Shown: in pieces, positions 16,182 through 26,362 of the stretch
Layout: each line of letters opens with the position of its first letter
How positions within the stretch are numbered: position 1 is the first letter of the stretch
Assembly: GCF_019303495.1 (NCBI RefSeq)
Contig: NZ_JAEVFI010000032.1
Span: 9,616 to 65,117, forward strand
Direction: 5' to 3'
Length of the DNA: 55,502 nucleotides
From: Streptomyces sp. JJ66
GTDB taxonomy: Bacteria > Actinomycetota > Actinomycetes > Streptomycetales > Streptomycetaceae
Position numbers and translations under genes: made by a program
The notes under the pieces: generated by a model
Told to the model about the DNA's origin: nothing
The model's input: only the letters and a program-made list of their open reading frames with translations
Database searches by the model: none

Positions 16182-16620
16182 CTTTGCCCACGCGGACGAC
16201 GCACCAGGTACGCGTGCCGTCATCGCTGGTGCCCCAGCTCTCGGCAAGCGCCTGGACGAGGAGCATGCCGCGACCGCCTTCGTCGTCAGCCCCGGCGCGT
16301 TTGACGCGTGCGCGAGCTGGGGAGTCGTCGGCCACCTCGATCCGAACGTGACCGTTGGCCAAGGCGAGGCGGAACCGGACCATCTCACCCGCGCCGTGGA
16401 CCACAGCGTTCGTCACCAGCTCACTGATCAGCAGCCGCACGGTTTCGATCGCGTCCTCGTCATTGAGCCCGCACTGCCGGAGACGGACGGCGCCGATCTG
16501 TCGCGCGTGCGCGACGTGGCATCCGCTGCGCTCGAACGATGTCGAGTAGACACCGGAGCGGATATGTCCCACGACGCGCGTCACCTCCGTCGCGGTCGTG
16601 GTCTTTGGGGTGACGCTCAT
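16171..16620 (-). CDS. HATPase_c anti-sigma-like ATP-binding protein
   Basis: 149 aa, single GHKL ATPase domain. The N box is ETVRLLISELVTNAVVHGAG and the G1 region is VRIEVADDSP; the G2 box GGRGMLLVQALAESWG follows. These are RsbW/SpoIIAB-type proteins that can bind sigma or STAS partners, and small versions of this kind are abundant in Streptomyces with unknown targets. ATG 16620 is preceded by GAGAGGA. Middle gene of a probable operon (16997 to 15951) downstream of a GntR operator array. Confidence 0.85.
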   Translation of the reverse strand: MSVTPKTTTATEVTRVVGHIRSGVYSTSFERSGCHVAHARQIGAVRLRQCGLNDEDAIETVRLLISELVTNAVVHGAGEMVRFRLALANGHVRIEVADDSPARARVKRAGADDEGGRGMLLVQALAESWGTSDDGTRTWCVVRVGKDEP

Positions 16621-16685
16621 TCCGGTCCTCTCGGTGAGATGGAAGAAGGGGGCGGCGGACCAGCGGTGTCGTAAGCGGCGAAGGG

Positions 16686-16997
16686 TCACTGGCGCCCCTT
16701 CTTTTTGCAGATATCGCAGGCGTACGGGCACGGCGATGGCTCCTGCCCGGGCGCCATGCGCACAACGCCCGTGCTGGTGGTTCCGGTCGGCTGATCGACA
16801 GGAGCCGTCACGGTGTGCGTGGTCGCCTCATCGGGGCGCACGCACTCGGGGCAAACGAAGGCCGGGGCCGACAGCGTGACTTCGGACTCGGTGGTTCCTA
16901 CCGGTACGCCTTCAGTGGTCAGTTCCAAGCACCGAGGACAGCGACGCAGTGCGCGTGCTGGCGGGTAATCGGGAACAGAGTTCGCGGCAGCACTCAT
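16686..16997 (-). CDS. Small zinc-ribbon-like hypothetical protein
   Basis: 103 aa. Three Cys pairs: CPRC (about 20-23), CPEC (about 49-52) and CPYACDIC near the C-terminus, with Thr/Pro-rich linkers. This looks like a zinc-binding protein but matches no family I can name. ATG 16997 has GGGAAG upstream. First gene of the minus-strand operon with the HATPase gene, and divergent from the GntR regulator that probably controls it. Confidence 0.65.
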   Translation of the reverse strand: MSAAANSVPDYPPARALRRCPRCLELTTEGVPVGTTESEVTLSAPAFVCPECVRPDEATTHTVTAPVDQPTGTTSTGVVRMAPGQEPSPCPYACDICKKKGRQ

Positions 16998-17010
16998 CTC
17001 AGGTCTTCCC

Positions 17011-17086
17011 GTGAGTAGTTGGGCGACTACTTCACCGTAATGGTGAATTAACTCACTGCGCCACTGGTTCGGTGAGATAACTCACC
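17011..17086. promoter_or_regulatory. GntR operator array between divergent genes
   Basis: Site A AGTAGT/ACTACT (17014-17019 and 17026-17031). Sites B GTGAATTAACTCAC (17043-17056) and C GTGAGATAACTCAC (17072-17085) are near-identical 14-bp dyads 29 bp apart, with C extended to GGTGAG-N4-CTCACC. A TAGAGT box (17089-17094) ends 7 nt before the GntR ATG. The layout fits autorepression plus control of the divergent operon. Confidence 0.7.
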
Positions 17087-17100
17087 GTTAGAGTGACGGC

Positions 17101-17814
17101 ATGCACCCCTACGAGCAGATCGCCGAGCAGTACCGGCAGTTGATCCGCGATGGCGCGCTCGCTGAGGGATCGCGCCTGCCAGCCATCCGCGATCTGGCCA
17201 CCGAGCACGGCGTCTCCACCACGACCATCCGGCACGCGCTCAGCTGGCTCCAGGTTGAGGGCTATGTGCGCACCTCGCCGCGCGGAACCTTCGTCGCCGA
17301 CGAACCACCAGCCGTGTCCTCGCCACACGACCGCATCGGCCGGTTGCGCCGCACGGGCAGCATCCTCGCCAGCGGTGAGACGAAGCGTGTGCTCGCGGCC
17401 GGGCTGGTTCACCCGCCGAACTATGTGGCCGAGTTGTTCGGCCTTGAGGATGGCGATCAGGTGTGCCGTCGCGAGTACGTCATCGGGAAAGGGTCGCGCC
17501 GCCAGGCGCTCGCGGTGGACTGGTATCCAGCCACGCTCGCCGCCGCTGTCGGGGCGCTGCTGTCAACGGCGCCGGGCCGGGCGGATGACGCCGTGCCGCT
17601 CATCACGGAAGCCACCGGCCGGACGCCCCGGTACGGCCGCGACGCCATGCACGCCCGTACGGCCGACGAACGCGAGGCGAACTACCTTGGTGTGGCCGTC
17701 GGATCCTGCATCCTTGCCATGGCGTACGAGTGGTCGGACGATAACGGTGTGATCGTCTACGGCGAGGTGTGCGTTCCGTCGCGCATGGACGTGGGTTACC
17801 ACTACTCGCTTTGA
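17101..17814 (+). CDS. GntR/HutC-family regulator with UTRA domain
   Basis: 237 aa. The GntR winged helix (about 1-70; SRLPAIRDLATEHGVSTTTI and GYVRTSPRGTFV) is followed by a UTRA effector domain (about 85-235). It probably responds to a small molecule. The nearby operator array and divergent operon suggest local control. ATG 17101 is the predicted transcription start, so the mRNA is likely leaderless. Confidence 0.88.
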   Translation: MHPYEQIAEQYRQLIRDGALAEGSRLPAIRDLATEHGVSTTTIRHALSWLQVEGYVRTSPRGTFVADEPPAVSSPHDRIGRLRRTGSILASGETKRVLAAGLVHPPNYVAELFGLEDGDQVCRREYVIGKGSRRQALAVDWYPATLAAAVGALLSTAPGRADDAVPLITEATGRTPRYGRDAMHARTADEREANYLGVAVGSCILAMAYEWSDDNGVIVYGEVCVPSRMDVGYHYSL

Positions 17815-17991
17815 CCCTGATGTGACGGAATAACCTCGGCTGGGTCCAGGTTCTGGGCCTTGACGGCTTGCCGGATGGGCCGACTGTGCCGGGGGTGACC
17901 GTGCACTCGTCTCCGGTGTGGGGGATGGCATGCGGGCGTCTGAGTACGGCTACTCATGTAGGGGACACGGCTGGCGCATACCGTCGCCAGC

Positions 17992-18648
17992 ATGGTCAAG
18001 ACCCCTGCGCGCAGAGCCCGGGCCTTCGGTTGGGCCGCCCTGGCTGTCGTCACCGCGCTCGTCCTGAGCGCGCTCCTGGTTTTCGTAGCGGTGGCGGCGA
18101 ACGCTGTCGCGGTGGTGGGGAACGCCCTGTGGAACGGGGCGCCGTATCCTCCGGCTGATCCTGACGCGGTCGCGCACCGGCTCAAGGCCCGATCCGACTG
18201 GGTGTACGAGGAATTCGCGCTGTCCGGGGCGTACGTACCGGAGGTGCACAGGATCGATACCGGTCCCTGCTACTACCGGGGGGTGAGGAGCCTTGCCCAC
18301 ATTGATGAGGCACGCCTCGACGTCAGCAGCTTCAGACTCCGCTGGAGCGTGGCCGATGTCCCCGAAGCCACCGCACGGGAGGCGCAGCGGCGCGTGCGCC
18401 AGCGTCTGGTACAGCGGGGGTGGGAACTCACCTATGAAGGTGACCGAGAGGGTGGCACTCTCCGCGAGCTGGGGTTCCAGTTCGAGGACCCGGACAGTGG
18501 CGACATGGTGGGAGTGGATTGGAACACCGCGACTACGACGCTGTTCATCAGCGTCTACGCTCCGTGCGGGCAGCTTCCCGAAGCGTTCGATGAGTACCAC
18601 TGGCCCGAGGCAGTCTGGCACCCGGAAGAGCAAGCCGCCGGACGTTGA
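17992..18648 (+). CDS. Membrane-anchored hypothetical protein
   Basis: 218 aa. An N-terminal hydrophobic segment (about 13-42) should be a signal anchor; the remaining ~170 residues, with two Cys near C-terminal and central parts, would face outside. No family is recognised. A TACCGT box (17979-17984) ends 8 nt before ATG 17992, predicting a leaderless transcript. It is convergent with a SRPBCC gene. Confidence 0.65.
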   Translation: MVKTPARRARAFGWAALAVVTALVLSALLVFVAVAANAVAVVGNALWNGAPYPPADPDAVAHRLKARSDWVYEEFALSGAYVPEVHRIDTGPCYYRGVRSLAHIDEARLDVSSFRLRWSVADVPEATAREAQRRVRQRLVQRGWELTYEGDREGGTLRELGFQFEDPDSGDMVGVDWNTATTTLFISVYAPCGQLPEAFDEYHWPEAVWHPEEQAAGR

Positions 18649-18736
18649 CGCCGAGGCGGCTGCTGTGTCGAGGTGGTTGGCCTCGGTACGCGGGCTGGGA
18701 TGGGGGGCGGAACGAGCATCGGCAAGAGGGGACCGG

Positions 18737-19267
18737 CTATGCCGCTGGGAGGCGGAAGCGGCGGGGGCGGGGTTGGGGGGTGATCGCGCTGGGGGCGAAG
18801 CCGATGTCGGCGGTGGCGTCGGAGCCGGTGAGGAGGTGGAACAGGCGTTGTGCGTCGTCGGGGAGGTCGCGGCGCCAGCCGCAGGAGACGATCGGCCACA
18901 GCGCGAGCATGCCCGCCGTCAGCCAGCTGGTGACCTGGATGCCGACGCGGCAGCCGGAGCCCTGCGGCCACAGGCGGAAGTCGTAGCGCGGGACCTGGCT
19001 GCCCAGGGGCGTCCACATGCGCTGGCCGAGGAAGCCGATGCGCCGGTCCACCTCGTAGGCGCAGCATTCCAGCCGGAAGTCGCGGTGGCGGCCGGGGAAG
19101 CGGTAGCGGTAGACGCACCCGGCGCCGCAGCGGGGTCCGAACGGGTCGGTGCCGCGGATCTCCATCACCCCGGAATGCCAGCGCGGCAGGTTGCGGCCGT
19201 CGGCGAGGAAGACGAACACCTCGTTGACCGGCAGGGGGATGGACACATAGACCTGCACCTGCGGCAT
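18737..19267 (-). CDS. SRPBCC-family (polyketide cyclase/dehydrase-like) protein
   Basis: 176 aa. The START/Bet v1-like pattern begins at once: MPQVQVYVSIPLPVNEVFVF, then W-H-S, a beta sheet with VYRYRFPGRHRDF, and a C-terminal helix. These proteins bind hydrophobic ligands; some are cyclases, most are unassigned. ATG 19267 has a strong AGGAGGT nine bases upstream, better than upstream in-frame alternatives. The C-terminal ~20 residues are Pro/Arg-rich. Confidence 0.75.
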   Translation of the reverse strand: MPQVQVYVSIPLPVNEVFVFLADGRNLPRWHSGVMEIRGTDPFGPRCGAGCVYRYRFPGRHRDFRLECCAYEVDRRIGFLGQRMWTPLGSQVPRYDFRLWPQGSGCRVGIQVTSWLTAGMLALWPIVSCGWRRDLPDDAQRLFHLLTGSDATADIGFAPSAITPQPRPRRFRLPAA

Positions 19268-19444
19268 TGCGGCACCTCCTACGAGCGGGGTGCGCGCCGG
19301 GCGTGACGCGCACCCGCTCCCCGACCCGGGTGTCCTGGATGCTTTCCAGGTTCGCCGCAAAAGTTCGGGTATGCCGCTTTTGGTTGAGCCGTTCGGGCGA
19401 CGGCCGCCTGGCCGACCGGGTGGCCAGGCGGCCCGCGCGTTCCG

Positions 19445-20440
19445 CTATTCGGCCGGTGCCGCCAGGAGCAGGGCGAAGCGGGCCCCGGCGTCCGTCCACC
19501 AGTGGCGGAGCGTGAAGCCTGCCGAGGCCAGCTCGGCCTCCAGGGGCTCGCGGCGGAACTTCACCGAGATCTCCGTGCGCAGTTCCTCACCGCGCTCGAA
19601 GTCGATGGCGAGGTCCAGCGCGGGCACCGGCACCGTCTGCGCCAGCCGGGAGCGCAGCCGCATCTCGACCCGCGACTCGGCCGCGTTCCACACCGCGCGG
19701 TGGTCGAAGGCAGCCGGGTCGAACGCGGCGCCCAGCTCGCGGTTGAGCACGTGCAGCACGTTCTTGTTGAACTCGGCGGTGACCCCTTGCGCGTCGTCGT
19801 AGGCGGGGATGAGGACGTCGGCGGACTTCACCAGGTCCACGCCCAGCAGCAGCGTGTCCCCGGGGCGCAGTTGCGGGCGCAGGGCGGCGTAGAAGGCGCG
19901 GCGCTGGGCGGTGTCGAGGTTGCCTAGGGTGCCGCCGAGGAACGCGACGAGCAGGGGGTGCTCGCCGGGCAGGGTGAGGTCCACCTCGTAGTCGGTGACG
20001 GCGGCGGTGACGGCGAGCCCGGGGTAGTCGGCGGTGAGCGCCTGCCCGGCCTCGGTGAGCGCGTCCTCGCTGACGTCGAGTGGCGCGTACCGCTGGAGGG
20101 TGCCGTGCGCGGTGAGCGCGTCCAGCAGCAGCCGCGTCTTGCGCGAGGAGCCCGACCCCAGCTCGACGAGGGAGTGCGCGCGGGTCGCGGTGGCGATCTC
20201 GGCGGCCCGCTCGGTGAGGATGGCGTGCTCGGTGCGGGTGGGGTAGTACTCCGGGAGCTGGGTGATCCGCTCGAACAGCTCACTGCCCCGGCCGTCGTAG
20301 AACCACTTGGGGGGCAGCGTTCTGGGCCGCCCGGCCAGGCCCTTGAGGACGTCGGAGCGCAGGGCGTCGGCCTGGTGGCCGTGCGGCAGGCGGCGGGTGA
20401 GGGTGAAGCGCCCGGCTGAGGGGGCGGACGAGGCGGTCAT
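19445..20440 (-). CDS. egtD: EgtD, histidine N-alpha-methyltransferase
   Basis: 331 aa, the family's usual length. It makes hercynine (trimethylhistidine) from histidine and SAM, the first step in ergothioneine synthesis. SAM-binding motif VELGSGSSRKTRLLLDAL (about 90-107); substrate region VTAEFNKNVLHVLNREL (about 215-231); start region KWFYDGRGSELFERIT. The ATG overlaps the egtC stop as ATGA. Last gene of egtABCD. Cytoplasmic. Confidence 0.95.
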   Translation of the reverse strand: MTASSAPSAGRFTLTRRLPHGHQADALRSDVLKGLAGRPRTLPPKWFYDGRGSELFERITQLPEYYPTRTEHAILTERAAEIATATRAHSLVELGSGSSRKTRLLLDALTAHGTLQRYAPLDVSEDALTEAGQALTADYPGLAVTAAVTDYEVDLTLPGEHPLLVAFLGGTLGNLDTAQRRAFYAALRPQLRPGDTLLLGVDLVKSADVLIPAYDDAQGVTAEFNKNVLHVLNRELGAAFDPAAFDHRAVWNAAESRVEMRLRSRLAQTVPVPALDLAIDFERGEELRTEISVKFRREPLEAELASAGFTLRHWWTDAGARFALLLAAPAE

Positions 20441-21242
20441 GGGATGGGGGTCCTCTCGGGCAGGTGGGCGCTGGGGGAGCGGGTGGGGTCGGCCGCCTGG
20501 TCCAGAGGCAGGGCGCGGACGGAGCCGGGGGAGGCGAGCAGCAGGGAGTGTTCGGGCACCTCCTGCCAGCCGTCGGCGGCGTCCGGTTCGGAGGCGACGC
20601 ACACGCCGCCGCCGTCGTCGGTGCGGTACCACAGGGTGTCGCCGTGGCGGGTGGCGGTGATGGTGCGGCCGTCGGTGACCAGCAGGTTGAGCCGGGCGGT
20701 GGGGCGGACGGCGGCGGTGCGCGTCACCAGGCCGGCCAGGACGGTGCCGGGGGGCTCGCCCGCGTCCAGCCGCGTCCGGGCCAGCGCCCACAGGAGGGCG
20801 GAGTCGCAGCGGGCCTCCAGCTCCAGCAGGGTCGCGGCGGGCAGGGGTGCGCCCAGGTCGTCGGTGAGCCGGGGCCAGTCGGGTACGGCGCCGTTGTGGC
20901 TGAACAGCCAGTCGCCGCCGCCGTAGGGGGCGGCGGCGCACTCGTCCTGGCTGGTGCCCACGGTGGCGTCGCGGACGGCGGCGAGCACGGCGTGGCTGCG
21001 CACGACGCGGGCCAGTCCGGGCAGGTTGCCGTCGGCCCAGATGGGCACCGCGCGGCGGTAGCGGGCGGGCGGGCCGTCGGCGGGGTCGGCCGGGTACCAG
21101 CCGACGCCGAAGCCGTCCGCGTTGACCGTGCCGTACCGCTGGCGGCGCGGCGCCCAGGACTGCTCGTACAGGCCGTGCGGGACGTCGGTCAGCAGCCGCG
21201 CCAGCGGCACGGGCGGGCCGACGTAGGCGAGGTGGCGGCACA

Positions 21243-21243
<1 letters not shown>
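20437..21243 (-). CDS. egtC: EgtC, gamma-glutamyl-hercynylcysteine sulfoxide hydrolase
   Basis: 268 aa, class II glutamine amidotransferase fold. The protein starts MCRHLAYVG, so Cys2 becomes the N-terminal nucleophile after Met removal. NADGFGVGWY and SHNGAV motifs follow. In the pathway it removes the glutamyl group from the EgtB sulfoxide product. Start at 21243 overlaps the egtB stop (ATGA), and its stop overlaps the egtD start. Confidence 0.95.
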
Positions 21244-22795
<1,552 letters not shown>

Positions 22796-22796
<1 letters not shown>

Positions 22797-24100
22797 CACA
22801 GGGCTCCTCGGTGGACGTCGGCGGGGCAGTGGCCCCGGTCGGCGTAGCGCTCGGCGAACTCGGCGACGGCCCGGTGTGCGGGGCCGTCGGGGTCGGTGGC
22901 GGCCAGCGCGGACTCGGCGGCGGCCACGCAGGCGCGCACGGCCGGGCCCAGCAGCGGGTCGGCCGGTCCGTAGCGGGCGGCGCGCAGCCACAGTCCGGGG
23001 CCGTGGGCGAGCGGGGTCAGCGACTCGGTGGCGGCGTGCGCGGCGGCGGCGGCACGCGGGTCGTCCAGCAGCGTCGCGGCGACGGCGAGGGCCGCGAGCC
23101 AGCCGTCCCCGGACTGGGCGTCGATCATGCGCAGTTCCAGCCAGCCGCGCGGACGCACCGGCGGGAACAGCGTGCTGAGGTGGTAGTCGATGTCGGCCCG
23201 GGTGGGTGGACGCTCCCGGTGGCCGCCGCGCAGCCACGCACGCAGGGTGAGGCTTGCGGGTGCCGTCCAGTCGGCGTCCGCGCCGTCCGGCGGGCGGCGC
23301 AGGCACAGCAGCGGGGCGTCCAGCGCGTAGCGGGCCCACTCCGCGCGGGGCGGGGCGGTGGCGTGCGGCGGGCGGGTGCGGTGCGGATCGGCGCGGGCCC
23401 ACACGCGCTGCCGGGTGGACGCCCAGCCGGTGGGCCGTCCGCGCCACAGCGGCGAGTTGGCGAAGGCGGCCACCAGGACGGGGCCGAGCTGGTGGACGAG
23501 CCGCCAGCGGGCGCGGTAGCCGGTGGGTCCGTCGGAGTCGTCACCGGCGTCGAGGCTGACCTGGACGGCGGCCGTGGAGCGCATCATGACCCGGCCCCAG
23601 GGGCCGTGCCGGTCGAAGTGCGCCTCCATGGCCCGGTAGCGCGGATGGTCCAGCACGCGCGGCGGGGGGCGGAAGGGGTTCAGGCCGTGACCGTGCAGGG
23701 CGGCTCCGGCGGAGGCCAGCGTCTCGCGCAGGACGGCGAGGTCGGTGGTGGCGAGCCGGACGCAGTCGGCCAGCGACTCACCGGGCGGGCTGCTCAGCTC
23801 CACCTGGCCGCCGGGCTCGCGGGTCAGCAGGCTGCCGCAGGGCAGGCCGCCGGAGGCCAGGAGCGGGGCGAGCGCGGCGTCGATCCGCTCGGCGGGCACG
23901 GCGCGGGCGGGGTCCACCCGGTCGCGGACGTGCCACTCCAGTTCCACCCCGACGCGGCGGGGCGGGCCGGTCTTGAAGCAGATCCCGCGTATGTACTCGG
24001 CCGCCTCCGCCTCGCTCAGCTCCGCTTCCGGATCAGGCGGGCGGCCCAGCGGCCCGGCGGGCGCGGAGCCCGTACCGGTGTCCTGCACCACGGCATCCAT
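22796..24100 (-). CDS. egtA: EgtA, glutamate-cysteine ligase of ergothioneine synthesis
   Basis: 434 aa. It forms gamma-glutamylcysteine, the sulfur donor for EgtB. The GCS2-type core is seen in RRVGVELEWHVRD (about 48-60), QVELSSPPGESLADC (about 98-112) and the C-terminal GWLELRMIDAQ. ATG 24100 has GGGAGGAG upstream; an earlier in-frame start is possible but has no site. First gene of the operon; stop overlaps egtB start. No EgtE lyase gene is present in the window. Confidence 0.92.
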
Positions 24101-24295
24101 GGCAACTCCTCCCGGAGCGGTGACTCCTGACCGCACACGTCAGACACCCCGCGCACGGGGCACACGCCGCGCACGCCGAACACGTCGAACATGGGCACAC
24201 AATCAGCTTCCCTGCCCGGTCAGGTGGCGGGACGAAACATGCCGGGGCGGGGGCTGACCGGAATGTGCCGCTCCGGCCCGCCCCCGCCAGCCGCC

Positions 24296-25081
24296 CTACA
24301 GCGGCGGTTCCCCCACCCGCTTCGACAGGTCGATGACGGAGAAGGCCGCCCCCTGCTGGTCCGCGACGCCGGCGAAGCGGCCGTAGGGGCTGTCCAGCGG
24401 GCCGAAGTGCACCTGGCCGCCCAGCCGGGTGACGGTGTCGAGGGCCGCGTCGCAGTCGTCCACCGCGAAGTACACGGCGATGTGCGCGGGCACCGAGGCG
24501 GGCCAGTCGTCGGTCATCAGGCAGCGGGCCGCGACCGGAGCCCCGTCCACCTCCCAGGCCATCAGGTCCACGCTCGCGTCCGGAACCGGGCGTGAGCGCA
24601 TGCTCGGGAAGACGGCCGGGTAGAACGCGTCCACCGCCGCCGCGTCCCGCGTGTTGACCTCCGACCAGGTGTACGCGCCGGGCTCGCCCTCCTTGTCGAA
24701 CCCGGTGTGCGACCTGGCCTGCCACACGCCGAACACGGCGCCGCCGGGGTCCCGGGCCAGGCACATGCGCCCGAACTCGGCGACGTCCATCGGCTCCATC
24801 AGCAGTTCGCCGCCGTGCGCGCGGATGCGCTCAGCGGTCGCGTCGGTGTCGTCGGAGGCGTAGTACAGCGTCCACGCGGCCTGCGGCTCCTGGTCCGGCA
24901 TGGGCGGCGTCAGCGCGGCGACGGCCTTTCCGTCGGAGAGAGCGCCCGTGTAGTACCCGAACTCCGGCGGGCTCTCGCCAAACGTCCAGCCGAACAGTTC
25001 CCCGTAGAAGTGCTTGCCTGCGGCCAGATCCGGAACCAGAACATCCGCCCAGCAGGGCACACCCTCGGCATGTGCGGGCAT
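24296..25081 (-). CDS. VOC superfamily protein with two glyoxalase-like domains
   Basis: 261 aa. Domain 1 (about 8-122) has DVLVPDLAAGKHFYGELFGW and DPGGAVFGVWQA; domain 2 (about 135-255) has WSEVNTRDAAAVDAFY and a DQQGAAFSV ending. Closely parallels the gene at 7639-8436, so the two are probably paralogues. Substrate unknown. ATG 25081 is preceded by AGGTGG, spaced about 8 nt. Confidence 0.85.
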   Translation of the reverse strand: MPAHAEGVPCWADVLVPDLAAGKHFYGELFGWTFGESPPEFGYYTGALSDGKAVAALTPPMPDQEPQAAWTLYYASDDTDATAERIRAHGGELLMEPMDVAEFGRMCLARDPGGAVFGVWQARSHTGFDKEGEPGAYTWSEVNTRDAAAVDAFYPAVFPSMRSRPVPDASVDLMAWEVDGAPVAARCLMTDDWPASVPAHIAVYFAVDDCDAALDTVTRLGGQVHFGPLDSPYGRFAGVADQQGAAFSVIDLSKRVGEPPL

Positions 25082-25233
25082 GAGCGACCACCTTTCGTCC
25101 CGTTTCGCTCCGCTTCACGCTAACCGCGCCCGCGTGCTTCCGCCCGCCGAGCGGCGGGCGGACAGCCCAGCTGCCCCGGGTGCCCAGCCGCCTGGCCGGA
25201 CGGCTGGCCACCCGGGGCAGCGCCTCCACCGCG

Positions 25234-25539
25234 CTACCAGCTGGACTTGCGCACGCCCGGCAGGTAGCCGCCGTGGGCCAGCTCGCGCAGGCGGATGCGG
25301 GAGAGGCCGAAGGCGCGCAGGTGGCCGCGCGGGCGGCCGTCCACGCTGTCGCGGTTGCGGACGCGGGTCGCGCTCGCGTCGCGCGGCTGGCGGTTCAGCT
25401 CGCGCTGGGCGGCGGCCCGGGCCTCGTCGGACGACGCGGGCGAGGCGATCACCCGCTTCAGCTCCGCCCGCCGGTCCGCGTACCGGGCCACGACCGCGCG
25501 GCGCTGCTCGTTCTTCGCGATCTTGCTCTTCTTCGCCAT
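25234..25539 (-). CDS. rpsN: Ribosomal protein S14, zinc-independent paralogue
   Basis: 101 aa. MAKKSKIAKNEQRRAVV opening and the GRPRGHLRAFGLSRIRLRELAHGGYLPG C-terminal core (split here as two parts) are typical. The short zinc-ribbon version with CxxC pairs is missing, so this is the long Cys-free form expressed under zinc limitation. Downstream of rpmB in a two-gene minus-strand operon that diverges from rpmG over a Zur-like box. ATG 25539 is preceded by GGAGGCG. Confidence 0.95.
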   Translation of the reverse strand: MAKKSKIAKNEQRRAVVARYADRRAELKRVIASPASSDEARAAAQRELNRQPRDASATRVRNRDSVDGRPRGHLRAFGLSRIRLRELAHGGYLPGVRKSSW

Positions 25540-25552
25540 CGTGGACGCCTCC

Positions 25553-25789
25553 TCAGACCTTGCCGCCACGGGCGCGGATACGGGCGACGGCGGCCTCGAC
25601 GCCGATGGTGTCCACGGTGCGGATGCCCTTCGCGCTGAGCCTCAGCCGCACGTGGCGGCCCTCGCTGGCCAGCCAGTAGCGCTTGCGCTGGATGTTGGGG
25701 TCGAAGCGGCGGGAGGTGCGCCGGTGGGAGTGGGAGACCTGCTTGCCGAACGCGGGTGCGCGTCCGGTGAGCTGGCAGTGGGCGGACAT
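25553..25789 (-). CDS. rpmB: Ribosomal protein L28, zinc-independent paralogue
   Basis: 78 aa. GFGKQVSHSHRRTSRRFDPN-like core and NIQRKRYW. The N-terminus has one Cys (MSAHCQLTGRAP) rather than the CxxC of zinc-binding L28. AAGGAG lies upstream of ATG 25789, close to the divergent rpmG promoter. Thus it replaces the zinc form when zinc is scarce. Confidence 0.95.
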   Translation of the reverse strand: MSAHCQLTGRAPAFGKQVSHSHRRTSRRFDPNIQRKRYWLASEGRHVRLRLSAKGIRTVDTIGVEAAVARIRARGGKV

Positions 25790-25808
25790 GGGTACGCGAA
25801 CTCCTTAA

Positions 25809-25826
25809 TGAAAACGATTGTCGTTA
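25809..25826. promoter_or_regulatory. Zur-like operator between rpmB and rpmG
   Basis: TGAAAACGATTGTCGTTA contains the inverted repeat AACGA-TTG-TCGTT (25813-25825) and the TGAAAAC half of Streptomyces Zur boxes. It lies between divergent zinc-free ribosomal protein genes. A TATGGT -10 at 25831-25836 ends 8 nt before the rpmG ATG. Confidence 0.75.
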
Positions 25827-25843
25827 CCTGTATGGTACTCCGT

Positions 25844-26008
25844 ATGCCACGCAACGACGTCCGCCCGGTGATCAAGCTGAAGTCCACCGCCGGTACCGGC
25901 TACACCTACGTGACCCGCAAGAACCGCCGGAACAACCCCGACCGGCTGGTACTGCTCAAGTACGACCCCCTCGCGCGCCGCCACGTCGCCTTCCGCGAAG
26001 AGCGCTGA
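25844..26008 (+). CDS. rpmG: Ribosomal protein L33, zinc-independent paralogue
   Basis: 54 aa. RPVIKLKSTAGTGYTYVTRK and NRRNNPDRLVLLKYDP, without any cysteine, so it is the zinc-free form. It starts at ATG 25844 in a probably leaderless transcript next to the Zur-like box. First gene of the plus-strand operon rpmG-rpmE2-cobW-like-rpsR. Confidence 0.95.
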   Translation: MPRNDVRPVIKLKSTAGTGYTYVTRKNRRNNPDRLVLLKYDPLARRHVAFREER

Positions 26009-26092
26009 CCCACCGGCGAACAGCGCTGCCCCACCGGCCCGGCCCGGCCCGGTCTGTCCCGTCCCGGCATAAGCACCCAAGGAGCACCACCC

Positions 26093-26362
26093 ATGAAGCC
26101 CGGCATCCACCCGCCCTACGGCCCCGTCGTCTTCCGCGACCGGGCCGCCGACTTCGCCTTCCTCACCCGGTCCACCGCCACCAGCGAGAAGACGGTCACC
26201 TGGGAGGACGGCAACACCTACCCCGTCATCGACGTGGAGATCTCCTCCGCGAGCCACCCCTTCTACACCGGCACCCAGCGCGTGCTGGACACCGCGGGCC
26301 GCGTGGAGCGGTTCGAGCGCCGGTACACGGGCAGGACCTACCGCCGCCGCGAGGCCCGCTGA
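26093..26362 (+). CDS. rpmE2: Ribosomal protein L31 type B
   Basis: 89 aa. MKPGIHPPYGPVVFRD opening, then SASHPFYTG and a basic tail. Type B lacks the CxxC zinc site of type A L31. AAGGAGCACC lies before ATG 26093. Its stop overlaps the ATG of the CobW-like gene (TGATG), indicating coupling. Confidence 0.95.
   Translation: MKPGIHPPYGPVVFRDRAADFAFLTRSTATSEKTVTWEDGNTYPVIDVEISSASHPFYTGTQRVLDTAGRVERFERRYTGRTYRRREAR

Noticed and set aside
20441..21241. Upstream extension of egtD reaching about 598 aa
   Set aside because: The extra part is Arg/Pro-rich shadow of egtC; EgtD starts at the ATGA overlap.
22797..23447. N-terminal extension of egtB
   Set aside because: It is egtA read in another frame; the ATGA start at 22796 fits the operon.
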